Part shown: piece by piece, positions 35,301-42,064 of the stretch | Layout: each line of letters opens with the position of its first letter | Numbering within the stretch: the first letter of the stretch is position 1 | Origin: Simplicispira sp. 125 | GTDB lineage: Bacteria > Pseudomonadota > Gammaproteobacteria > Burkholderiales > Burkholderiaceae_C | Assembly (NCBI RefSeq): GCF_003096555.1 | Contig: NZ_QEKM01000001.1 | Location: forward strand, 992,001-1,056,000 | DNA length: 64,000 bases | Direction of reading: 5' to 3' | Program-made: the position numbers and the translations under genes | The notes under the pieces: generated by a model | What the model saw: only the letters and a program-made list of their open reading frames with translations | Databases searched by the model: none | Told to the model about the DNA's origin: nothing

Positions 35301-35550
35301 CATGCTGATGGGCACTGATGGTGCCTCGATCGTGCGGGCCATCATCCAGTTAGGGCACAACCTGCAATTGACCGTGATCGCCGAGGGCGTAGAAACCGTG
35401 GCGGAGTGTGATTTCCTGGAAAAATCAGGGTGCGATCAGGTGCAAGGCTACCTGTTCAGCCGCCCGGTGCCCGCCGACCAGATGGGGCGCCTGCTCCAGA
35501 GCGGAATCAAACGGCCCGGGGGCCCCATCCAGCCGGTGCACGATTTATAG
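32368..35550 (+). CDS. Membrane-bound PAS-GAF-GGDEF-EAL protein (c-di-GMP turnover)
   Basis: Protein of 1060 residues from the ATG at 32368; an in-frame ATG at 32392 is equally possible, since neither has a clear ribosome site. An N-terminal transmembrane helix (WYTLAVLLAMVAAFGGYVV) is followed by a helical sensor region, a second membrane span (WIFIGLGLALAFMLYR near 228), a PAS domain (about 315-425), a GAF domain (about 440-600), GGDEF (about 620-780) and EAL (about 795-1045). The GGDEF motif is SGDEF, an allowed variant. The EAL domain keeps EALVRW, the NLS asparagine, ELTES, DDFGTGYSS and EGVET, so it should degrade c-di-GMP. It is convergent with the exported-protein run ending at 35557. 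Confidence 0.93.
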   Translation: MVIALILTMQRTTSTFTRHLWYTLAVLLAMVAAFGGYVVSEKAIDAANRQRLRSLHLADEMRRSTDDLTRLARMAVMTGDGLYQRHYESLLEIREGRKPRPPRDRVVSFDVPSDVDLSAPPGVAVALLDLMRDAGFTEQEFSLLAQAKSLSDQLSRTEHEAMQLRQDQGSNAEASHARARAMLHDAAYLSAKAAIMAPIEEFHALVMERTLAAVARAERNALAMRWIFIGLGLALAFMLYRTSKALRSVMGGSVDEVQAQITRLGKGDFSGSLVLAHSASGSVMARLAQSQAQLQAMESERIRTQSELENNAARLKEAQRLAVLGHWELDLATRQLAWSDETYAIFELDPTQPPSYEVFLGVIHPDDRDSVSKTYSESVQRREPYHITHRLLMPDGRIKHVHERGETHYNAAGQPLRSLGTVQDVTVSLQGKLALERANRDLRLLSDCNTALVHAEEEHSLLAEVCRLCVERGGYLMAWVGYAVHDAAHSVQVMAQSGDHDGYLHNLPVTWADEPHGRGPVGTAIRTGLPCAIDHIKSDPRMALWREQTDQRSMRSCAALPLVCNADVIGSLALYSAEEDCFDSDELRLLMELASDLAYGIATLRTRSEHAQTKARLEFLSNFDPLTHLPNRLLLRDRFEHAARVAQGNPRRIGMLYIDLDHFKQINDSLGYAVGDQVIVKVVERLQQCVPVSATVSRMSGDEFVVLLAGLFDAPALAGVGNAIRDVLTEPIQINGRPLNVSCSVGIGLYPADGDDFETLLKHTHAAVASAKEAGRNACRFFSHEMNDGMLEQIHLTGGLANALRQGEFLLHYQPQIDLASGRIVGVEALVRWQHPTDGLLPPGKFIGLAERSGHIVPLGEWVLHEACRQACQWQDLLPEPPVVSVNLSALQFKRGNVLEMVADALAASGLQSAYLELELTESILLQDVESTIHTLQGLKAMGVKLSIDDFGTGYSSLSYLKRLAVDTLKIDQTFVRDMLMGTDGASIVRAIIQLGHNLQLTVIAEGVETVAECDFLEKSGCDQVQGYLFSRPVPADQMGRLLQSGIKRPGGPIQPVHDL

Positions 35551-35556
35551 GCACCC

Positions 35557-36168
35557 TCATTGATAGGGTCGCACCAGCCGAACGGGCAGGCGGCTGCTCT
35601 TGGCAACGTCGCCGCTGGCTTCGCCGGAGGACATGTCTACCGCCCAGCCATTGCGAAACGATCCCAGGTGGCTGGATGTGCCGCCCCCGCTGCCGTGCAT
35701 CACACTGCCGTAGTTGTACGTATTGATGCTGCCCGTGTGCACACGGGTGGAGCTGGACCAATGCCAGGTGCCGGGCGCTGCAGGAAACAGCGCCAAGTCC
35801 ACCCCTGCGGGTACAGCCCTTTTATTCACCAGATGGCGCAATTCATTGGCGCGGGGCAGGCGCCACGCAACGCCTTCGGCCTTGCTGCGGGCGGCGGCTG
35901 TGGCCATGGCCTCGGCCCGGTCGAACAGCAAGGGCAGGCCTTCGCAGGTCTTGCCGTTCCAGTGCGTGCCTTCAACACAGCGTGCCCAGGCCACTTTGGA
36001 GCGCTTGTCGATCACCAGGGTGCCGTCTTCTGAGAGCTGCATGCGCGCCGGGGCGGGCGCCGCGGTGACTGATGCTGCTGCCTGTTCTTGAGCCAAGGCG
36101 GCCGAAGCGAAACCGAGGGCTGCCAGGCAGGCAAGCCATGTGTGGCAGGTCGGTTGGATGAATTTCAT
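35557..36168 (-). CDS. Exported DUF1566 (Lcl C-terminal-like) domain protein
   Basis: Protein of 203 residues started at the ATG at 36168, with GGAG 7 bp upstream. Residues 1-27 are a Sec signal ending ASAALAQ. The mature part has the DUF1566/Lcl_C pattern: a cysteine-containing WARCVEGTHWNGKTCEG, WRLPRANELRHLVN and WHWSSSTRV, ending in RLPVRLVRPY. Such domains are found on surface and adhesin-like proteins; their ligand is unknown. It is the last of a run of exported proteins on this strand and converges with the GGDEF-EAL gene, 6 bp apart. The 250 bp before it hold nothing I can identify. Confidence 0.8.
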   Translation of the reverse strand: MKFIQPTCHTWLACLAALGFASAALAQEQAAASVTAAPAPARMQLSEDGTLVIDKRSKVAWARCVEGTHWNGKTCEGLPLLFDRAEAMATAAARSKAEGVAWRLPRANELRHLVNKRAVPAGVDLALFPAAPGTWHWSSSTRVHTGSINTYNYGSVMHGSGGGTSSHLGSFRNGWAVDMSSGEASGDVAKSSRLPVRLVRPYQ

Positions 36169-36420
36169 GGCGGTGCTCCAGCAAGTAGGGGTGCGCCGCG
36201 CAAGGACGGCGATCCTGTTGTTCTGTGGACCGATGGTACCGGCGCAGCACGCTGTTGCAAGCCTGGTGGAAAGCCAGGGCGGTTGTGCCAGGCGCTCGTA
36301 CTGCGCTTTTGCCGCATGTGGAGCGGTGGCATCACCGATCAAAGTCCGAATGCACTGGCGCTGATTGGTTCACCATCATGGATCAAGTGCTCGGTATGTC
36401 GGTCCTGTCCCTGCAGGCAC

Positions 36421-37440
36421 TTAGGGGTTTTCGCCTTCACCGGGTGCTACGGCTGCGTGTTGCGCGGTGCGCCAGTGTTTGGGTAAAAAGTCATAGAGCG
36501 GAGTGGGGTCGCGCCCGAACAAAGGCGATCTGGCGGGCGATGTGCTCGGCAGCAAGGTGCCGTCTGGCCCAGTCTCCATCATTGCCAATTGTTGCATCCA
36601 GGCAATATCGATCCCTCCCTGGGGGCCGGGGCGTGAAGAGATCAGCTCCAGCATGTGCCGGGCTTCCCGGCTGCCATGGGCGGCCGCCAGTTGGTACAGG
36701 CGCATGGCTTCCGTAAAGTTGGCGGGGACTCCTTCACCCCGGTGGTACCTGCGGGCTTGCAGCCACCATGCGCTGGCCGTTTGGCTTCCTGCTCCGGGTG
36801 GTTTCTTGGCTAACTTTATGCGCTCGGTCAGCAGGCGTGCGTTGTTTGCGGCAGCGTCCGACTGTCGTGCGGCCGCCTGGAATTGCCGCAATGCCAGATC
36901 GAATCGCCCTGTTGCCAGGTTTTCAAGTCCCAGTTCGTTGAGTGCGTTGCTGTCGCCGGCCTGGGCTGCGCGCAGCAGCAAGTCGCGGAACCTGATGGGG
37001 GCGTTGGGCGGTGTCTGGTGCAGGGGGCCGGGCTGTGCAATCTCCAGCGCTGCGAGCTGAGTATTCAGTGCCCATTCCAGGTAAATCGCACGGCCGGGCG
37101 CCACTTTGCGCAACCGGTCGATCCAGGTGCGCGCCAGTTCGGGGTTGGGTGTGCCACCGCAGCCGTCCATCTGGCACCAGGCCAGACCAGCGGCGGCCAG
37201 AGGGTTGCCCAGAAGGTAGGCGCGTTCAAACCAGTGCTGTGCCTGCACCGGATCGAACGGCATGGCTTTGCCGTGCAGGGCAAGCAAGCCTAATAGCCAA
37301 GCGGCTTCTTTCGGTGAAGGCTCACTTGCTATGTCGGCCGGTGGCCTGCCTTTGCGACCTGGCGGCACTGGGGTGCTTTGGGCGGTGGAGCGCAGCTTTT
37401 CCATGGCTTTTTCCTGCGCCGAATCGTCTGAGACCGGCAT
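36421..37440 (-). CDS. Sel1-repeat protein, apparently frameshifted at a C8 tract (signal peptide now in another frame)
   Basis: The open frame gives 339 residues with Sel1/TPR-like repeats: LGLLALHGKAMPFDPVQAQH and HWFERAYLLGNPLAAAGLAW near 50-85, then RYHRGEGVPANFTEAMRLYQ near 235 and SREARHMLELISSRPGPQGG. It is a paralogue of the product at 38199-39437. It has no signal peptide as read, but directly upstream in the next frame (37561-37442) a signal-like stretch GALAFAVGTAHAQ and NPPVDRSLLSAFSPP run into a run of eight C. With seven C the two frames would join exactly at FSPP-MPVSDD. So it is a disrupted, possibly switchable or mis-sequenced exported protein. Confidence 0.7.
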   Translation of the reverse strand: MPVSDDSAQEKAMEKLRSTAQSTPVPPGRKGRPPADIASEPSPKEAAWLLGLLALHGKAMPFDPVQAQHWFERAYLLGNPLAAAGLAWCQMDGCGGTPNPELARTWIDRLRKVAPGRAIYLEWALNTQLAALEIAQPGPLHQTPPNAPIRFRDLLLRAAQAGDSNALNELGLENLATGRFDLALRQFQAAARQSDAAANNARLLTERIKLAKKPPGAGSQTASAWWLQARRYHRGEGVPANFTEAMRLYQLAAAHGSREARHMLELISSRPGPQGGIDIAWMQQLAMMETGPDGTLLPSTSPARSPLFGRDPTPLYDFLPKHWRTAQHAAVAPGEGENP

Positions 37441-37669
37441 TGGGGGGGGAGAACGCGCTCAGCAGGGAGCGGTCAACCGGCGGGTTCACCTGTGTGATCT
37501 GCGAGCGAACCTGGGCATGCGCTGTGCCCACGGCGAAGGCCAATGCCCCGCTGCACCACACAAGGGCGTGTGTAACTGGCGCATGGCCTGCGCAAAGATG
37601 TCGGCACTGGGCCAGTTGGAGTTGCTGCCCTGCTGGCCCTATTCCAGTCGCGTCATCACCCCGGCGCTC

Positions 37670-37843
37670 GTGCGCTGTCAACAGCGGGTTGCGCGGGACG
37701 GCAATGCAGCGTGCCGCCGCCTGCAGCAGGCCGAGCTTGCGGTCAGTGGCCCCCAGCAGCATCACCTCGCCATCGCTTGTCATGCTGCCGCCGTCAAAAC
37801 AGCCCTCTACAACGCATCTGCCCAGTTTGCCAAATTCAATCAT
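37670..37843 (-). pseudogene. N-terminal fragment of an IS1380-like transposase
   Basis: The minus strand from the ATG at 37843 encodes VEGCFDGGSMTSDGEVMLLG then ATDRKLGLLQAAARCIA and PRNPLLTAH, which I recognise as the start of IS1380-family transposases (FDGG-x-x-[ST]-SDGG...LLL...DR-x-LGL). Homology ends near 37670, so only about 58 residues are left. It lies between MITE copy M3 and the broken Sel1 gene. Confidence 0.65.
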
Positions 37844-37902
37844 GTGCGGCTCCTCTTCTTCGGTACAGTTTGGCTTGGCGGTCCTGTGTTGTGGTTGGCG
37901 TC

Positions 37903-38003
37903 ATTCCATTTCCAAATCACCCGTGTCGTTGTTGCTTTGCCTTGCCGTGCTGCAGCACTGTCTGCGGCTTCGTGCCTAGACACGAATGATTTGGAAATGG
38001 AAT
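37903..38003 (-). mobile_element. MITE-like element, copy M3 (best preserved)
   Basis: 101 bp with near-perfect terminal inverted repeats of about 25 bp: left ATTCCATTTCCAAATCACCC and right end the complement of ATTCCATTTCCAAATCATTC, both followed by CGTGTC. Opposite orientation to M1 and M2. It carries no open frame. Confidence 0.88.
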
Positions 38004-38198
38004 CAGATGCCAATGACAACGCGCTTTCGGGCAGGGCCACCGACTCATTTGCGTGAAATATTCGGGTCAGGCGGGCGGCCCCCGATGTTCTCGCCGCGCA
38101 TCAGTGCATCCTCCTCCAGGCTGGGTGCGTTCACCAGAGAGAGAAACGTCCGACGTTCGGCTGGCGCCATCCTCGCGCGCTGCGAAGCGGTGCAGACA

Positions 38199-39437
38199 TC
38201 AACGTTCGACCTGGGTCAATTGATCGCGCCAAAACACCGGCATCAAGTCATACAAAGGGGTCGGCTCGCGGTGCAGCAGATGCGTGGTACCAAGCACCCC
38301 CATCGTTGGAATGGTCGTGGCGAGGTCGACCTGGGCAAGTTGCTGCATCCAGCCCGGGTCGATACTGCCACCGGGCGCGGGCCTGGAATAAATCAGGGCC
38401 AGCATGCGCCGCGCCTCCACACTGCCGCGCTGGTCGGCCAGCCGATAAAAGCGAATCGCCTCTGTGAAATTCGACGGGACGCCCTGGCCCCGGTGGTATT
38501 TGCGCGCAGTCGTCAGCGCCTCTGCGGCGCTCGCGGTAAGCGGCGACTTCTGTGGCGCCGTGATCGGGCTGTTGCCGCGTGCGGCCAACTGCTGCAGGTT
38601 TTTTTGTGCGGCCTGCGACTGGGGGCCGGCGCGGCGAAAGTACTGCTCGGCCTGCTCAAAGCGCTCGTTGGTGACGGCGTCCATACCCAGCTCAATGTTG
38701 GCGTGCATGTCGCCGGCCGCAGCGGCTTTCTCGAGCAACGGGCGGTTGGGCAACTCCAGCACCTGATCCTGATTCATTCCTGGCTTGGCCACCTGCAGCG
38801 GCGTCTGGCGCATAGCCAGCACCCATTGCAGGAAGTCGGCGCGCGCGCGGTGGCGCGGGCGCAACTGATCGATGGCACGCGCAGCGGCCATGGGGTCGGG
38901 AGGCCCCGTGCAGCCGTCGAGGTAGCACCAGGCCAACCCGGCGTAGGCCCAGGGCTCACGCCCGAAACGCGCCGCCTGCTCGAACCAGCGCTGCGCCAGC
39001 GCCGTGTCGCGCCGAACACCCGCGCCGTGCAGGTAAATCAAGCCCAGCGTCCAGGCTGCCTGGGCCGACTGCGTGGTGCTGCCGATCGTGCGTGGCGCCT
39101 CTGCGGTGCGCAGCAGGCGCCGCAACTCACGATCGACCGCCTGCGCCTGCTGCGTGTCGTGCGTGGTGAGCGAGTCTTTCGTGACCGGCGGGGCAACGAT
39201 GCTTGGCTGATCGTCGAGTGGCCTGGGGTCGATGCTCGGCATCGTCGCCGGTGCCGATTCAATGTACGGCACTGTGGCAGGCTCTGCATCAATGTGCTCC
39301 TGCTTGGGCGAGGGCATTTGTACCTGGGCAATGACGGTGGCTCGCGTGTGTGCGCTGGCGCCTGCGCTCGGCCCGGTGGCGGCCAGCACTACCAGTACCA
39401 AGGACGCAAGTCTCGTGATGCGGGTGCAGGGTTTCAT
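38199..39437 (-). CDS. Exported Sel1-repeat protein
   Basis: Protein of 412 residues with a Sec signal (RLASLVLVVLAATGPSAGAS) and a proline-rich linker of about 80 residues. Sel1-type helical repeats follow: AAWTLGLIYLHGAGVRRDTA then LAQRWFEQAARFGREPWAYA near 150-190, and KYHRGQGVPSNFTEAIRFYR then SVEARRMLALIYSRPAPGGS near 300-350. The C-terminal stretch HREPTPLYDLMPVFW is shared with the paralogue at 36421 (RDPTPLYDFLPKHW), so the pair arose by duplication. Sel1 proteins usually scaffold protein complexes. Position between the CsgG-like lipoprotein and the second Sel1 gene suggests a periplasmic assembly role in the same exported system. Confidence 0.85.
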   Translation of the reverse strand: MKPCTRITRLASLVLVVLAATGPSAGASAHTRATVIAQVQMPSPKQEHIDAEPATVPYIESAPATMPSIDPRPLDDQPSIVAPPVTKDSLTTHDTQQAQAVDRELRRLLRTAEAPRTIGSTTQSAQAAWTLGLIYLHGAGVRRDTALAQRWFEQAARFGREPWAYAGLAWCYLDGCTGPPDPMAAARAIDQLRPRHRARADFLQWVLAMRQTPLQVAKPGMNQDQVLELPNRPLLEKAAAAGDMHANIELGMDAVTNERFEQAEQYFRRAGPQSQAAQKNLQQLAARGNSPITAPQKSPLTASAAEALTTARKYHRGQGVPSNFTEAIRFYRLADQRGSVEARRMLALIYSRPAPGGSIDPGWMQQLAQVDLATTIPTMGVLGTTHLLHREPTPLYDLMPVFWRDQLTQVER

Positions 39438-39531
39438 AGGAGGTCTGGCTTCCTGGTGATACGGCTCAGTCGGCTGCGTGATTCAATGCCACGGGACGAA
39501 CGGTGCCGAACCCGTGGCTGCTGTCACGCCA

Positions 39532-41265
39532 TTACGTTGCAGGTCGCCGTTGGGGCAACGCTGGAGCAGGTGGTGGCGGTGGTGGCGGTGGGCGGCGTGG
39601 CTGCACGATCCATTGGATCGATTGCGAGGTCAGGCCGTTTTTCCCAGTCACTGCAGTAAAACGTTCCAGCACTCCTTGCGCTCCCTGCACACCGCTCATC
39701 AGGGTCAGCGCGGGCACTTGCATCTCGGTGGGTAGCTTGGGCGCGACGTCTTCTTGCGTGGCGACGCAGATCACGCCTTCGGTTCCAGGGCTGCCCGCCT
39801 CGAGGATGAAGCCGGGGTTGGGCGCCATCCAGTCCGGGATACGGATGGCCTGGTTGGCCGACACCAGCGAATTGGGTTGCAGCCCGTTGGGCAGCAATCG
39901 CATCACCCACCCGGCGCTGTCGGCGTAGTAGCAGTACAGGTGCGAGGCGTGCGAGACCGTGGTCGACAGGAAGATTTGCTCACCTGAGGTGAATGCAGGA
40001 AGTTCGCCGGCCGGCTGCGGATTCTCGATCTGTAAGTTGATCGTCCAGGGTTGGGCAGTGGCCAGCCCAAGCGTAGTCGCAGCGGTGCCGTCGGCAGCCG
40101 CAACTGTCTCGCGTCCGCTGCTGTTCCAGCCGATGCGGGTGAGCGAGCCGTCCTCAGCCAATGCGACGAAGTGATTCAACGCCGCCTCGTAGGTCGGAAA
40201 GTCGATGGTGCCACTCACCGTCAAACCCCGGTCGGCCTGAAACCTGGCCAGCGCATGACGCATGATGGGGTGGTTGTTCGAGAGGGTTTCCGATTCGCGC
40301 GGCAAATAGCCCTGGCTGGTCAGCGAGGCCTTGACCAGATTGAATTGCCCGTCGGGGCCGCTTTCGTTGTACCACTCGTGCATTACCCGCTGAAAGTGTG
40401 GATGCGCCTGATCCAGTGTCAGGCATTGCCAATAGGGCACGCGGGCCCACTTTCCAACGACTTCAATCATCGCCAGATCGACGAGCGTGCGCATTGCGGC
40501 GCCGGTGCCAATGGCATAGTCGCGCCCGACGTTGAACTTCACTCCGTAGGTGCCGATGCGGCCCCCCACGTCAAGTCCCTCGCCGCCGCCGCCGGTCACC
40601 ACCTCGTTGGCCGAATCGATGCCGGGAATGAGGGTGCGCGTGCGAAAGTCGCCCAAGTGAACCTCGAGACCGATGATCGTGGCGCTGCGCGATCGGCTGT
40701 AGCCAAGGTCAACGCGCGCGCCCGAGACGCCCGCGTCCATGCTGTTGTTGGTGACGCTCTGGTCGACAAAGGCAATCGCACCCGACACATACAGCGCGGG
40801 GCGCTGCAACTGCATCTGGTTGTTGTTGAGCAGGATCGTTGTGAGGTTCTGCACCGTGTCCTGGCGCGCGATATCAACCTCGAAGTCGACGAAGCGGAAG
40901 GCATTGCTCAGGCGCGACATCTGCGACAGCGAGGTGGTGATCATCTCCTTGGTCGCCACGGGCACCTTGCCAGAGAAATCGATGAATTGCTTGCTGGTGA
41001 TCAGCGTGGTGGGCAGTTGCGCCTCACGCAGCATGCGGTCCATGCAGACCAGCGATTCGGAAAAACTGGAGACGGATCGCACCGGGCGCACCACCGGACG
41101 GTCGGCCACCGAGGCGTGCCGCTGGTATTCGGCGTCCTTGCGCGCGTCCAGGGGCGTCGCACAGCCCGCCAGCAGGGCGGCAGTGGCCAGGGTGGCCGCC
41201 AGCCAGTTGCGAGTCCCATGCGCTGGGCGACGCTCTGAACCCGGGGTTGCGCTGCGTTTGGTCAT
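39532..41265 (-). CDS. Lipoprotein with CsgG/HfaB-like region, peptidoglycan-binding and DUF4384-like domains
   Basis: Protein of 577 residues, started at the ATG at 41265. The lipobox LLAGC places the lipidated cysteine at residue 35. Residues about 60-270 have features I associate with CsgG/HfaB outer-membrane secretion lipoproteins: an SLVCMDRML start, the polar NNNQMQLQRPALYVSGAIAF strand region, GYSRSRSATIIGLEVHLGDF and SANEVV before a final helix ending MIEVVGKWA. A peptidoglycan-binding helix bundle follows (MRHALARFQADRGLTVSGTI, near 345), then a DUF4384-like beta domain (GEQIFLSTTVSHASHLYCYY, near 430) and a proline-rich tail. The CsgG assignment is a judgement from pattern, not a search. 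Confidence 0.6.
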   Translation of the reverse strand: MTKRSATPGSERRPAHGTRNWLAATLATAALLAGCATPLDARKDAEYQRHASVADRPVVRPVRSVSSFSESLVCMDRMLREAQLPTTLITSKQFIDFSGKVPVATKEMITTSLSQMSRLSNAFRFVDFEVDIARQDTVQNLTTILLNNNQMQLQRPALYVSGAIAFVDQSVTNNSMDAGVSGARVDLGYSRSRSATIIGLEVHLGDFRTRTLIPGIDSANEVVTGGGGEGLDVGGRIGTYGVKFNVGRDYAIGTGAAMRTLVDLAMIEVVGKWARVPYWQCLTLDQAHPHFQRVMHEWYNESGPDGQFNLVKASLTSQGYLPRESETLSNNHPIMRHALARFQADRGLTVSGTIDFPTYEAALNHFVALAEDGSLTRIGWNSSGRETVAAADGTAATTLGLATAQPWTINLQIENPQPAGELPAFTSGEQIFLSTTVSHASHLYCYYADSAGWVMRLLPNGLQPNSLVSANQAIRIPDWMAPNPGFILEAGSPGTEGVICVATQEDVAPKLPTEMQVPALTLMSGVQGAQGVLERFTAVTGKNGLTSQSIQWIVQPRRPPPPPPPPAPALPQRRPAT

Positions 41266-41305
41266 AACCTTCCCCTTGTGTCGATCTTGTTGTGTTGCTG
41301 CTGAG

Positions 41306-41466
41306 GGCAATGCTGAACAAGTCCCTCACGCGCTGCGCATCCGTACCTCGGGCGGTCTGCGGCGTTGCAAATCCTCGCCATCGCTGCGGCTATGGCTGCG
41401 GTTTGCGCCTTGCATCCCATCCCGATGCACGGCGCGCATCATCGCGGTGACTTATTCAGCATCGCC
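41306..41466. mobile_element. Small element with about 20-bp terminal inverted repeats
   Basis: GGCAATGCTGAACAAGTCCC (41306-41325) and the complement of GGCGATGCTGAATAAGTCAC (41447-41466) bound a GC-rich 161-bp stretch without an open frame. I think similar sequences recur in related genomes as ends of a transposon. Confidence 0.55.
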
Positions 41467-41535
41467 TTAGGCAACGCCGTTCGGAATCTAGTTAAACGCA
41501 GCCCTCAAAACAACCGACAAGAACCTTGATAAGGA

Positions 41536-41563
41536 TTGTGGGTTGTGGGTTGTGGGTTGTGGG
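41536..41563 (+). repeat. Four tandem TTGTGGG heptamers
   Basis: Exactly four copies of TTGTGGG in a row, 15 bp after the stop codon of the small exported protein on the minus strand. Nothing else is seen between 41467 and 41577. Confidence 0.9.
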
Positions 41564-41577
41564 CTTTCACGTGCAGG

Positions 41578-41988
41578 TCAATTGCAGATGTTGACCAGGT
41601 CACCGCGGATCACGACCACCTGGTCTTGGCCCATGGTGGCACCCGCACCGGGCGCACTGGGCTGCACCGTCTGCACGCAGGTGACGCCGCCTAAGCTGTT
41701 GGTCTGAACACTCGACACCGCATTCTTCTCGGTCAGGATGCCCGTGGTATCGGCTGAGAAGGACTTGGCGACGTAGTGCGCGATCTTCGCTTTGGCGTCG
41801 TCCGGCATGCCGGTTTTGTAAACGATGCCACTCGATAAAGACCGCGGGGCCGTTGGCATTTGCAGGTAGCTGACTTTGCCGTTGATGTGCACAGGATCTT
41901 CACCCGGTGCCGCCAGGGCGCAAGTGGTTGCGCCGGCCAGCATGACCACGATGAGCTTGCCCATCGCGCTCGCGGATTTGCGTTTCAT
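41578..41988 (-). CDS. Small exported protein of the putative fibre system
   Basis: Protein of 136 residues with AAGGAGA upstream and a Sec signal (residues 1-27, cleavage after ALA). The mature 109 residues hold two cysteines, C104 (GGVTCVQ) and C135 (two from the end, VNICN), which could form a disulfide that closes the C-terminal half. It is rich in Ser, Thr, Gly and Val and lacks transmembrane helices. It lies between the repeat protein gene and the CsgG-like lipoprotein gene on the same strand. In holdfast and curli loci this place is taken by a minor subunit or chaperone (HfaA, CsgE/F), but I see no certain homology. Confidence 0.75.
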   Translation of the reverse strand: MKRKSASAMGKLIVVMLAGATTCALAAPGEDPVHINGKVSYLQMPTAPRSLSSGIVYKTGMPDDAKAKIAHYVAKSFSADTTGILTEKNAVSSVQTNSLGGVTCVQTVQPSAPGAGATMGQDQVVVIRGDLVNICN

Positions 41989-42064
41989 GGTGGTTCTCCT
42001 TGTGTTCGCCAGTTGGCAAATGGGCCTTGGCCGATTTCAGCCGACCAAGGCCTGTGGCAGCGCA

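Noticed and set aside
37986..39659. 557-codon plus-strand frame
   Set aside because: Opposite the exported Sel1 gene; composition is Arg/Gly/His-rich with no motif or signal.
41536..41563. Tandem repeats as a CRISPR array
   Set aside because: Units are 7 bp with no spacers and no cas genes near.
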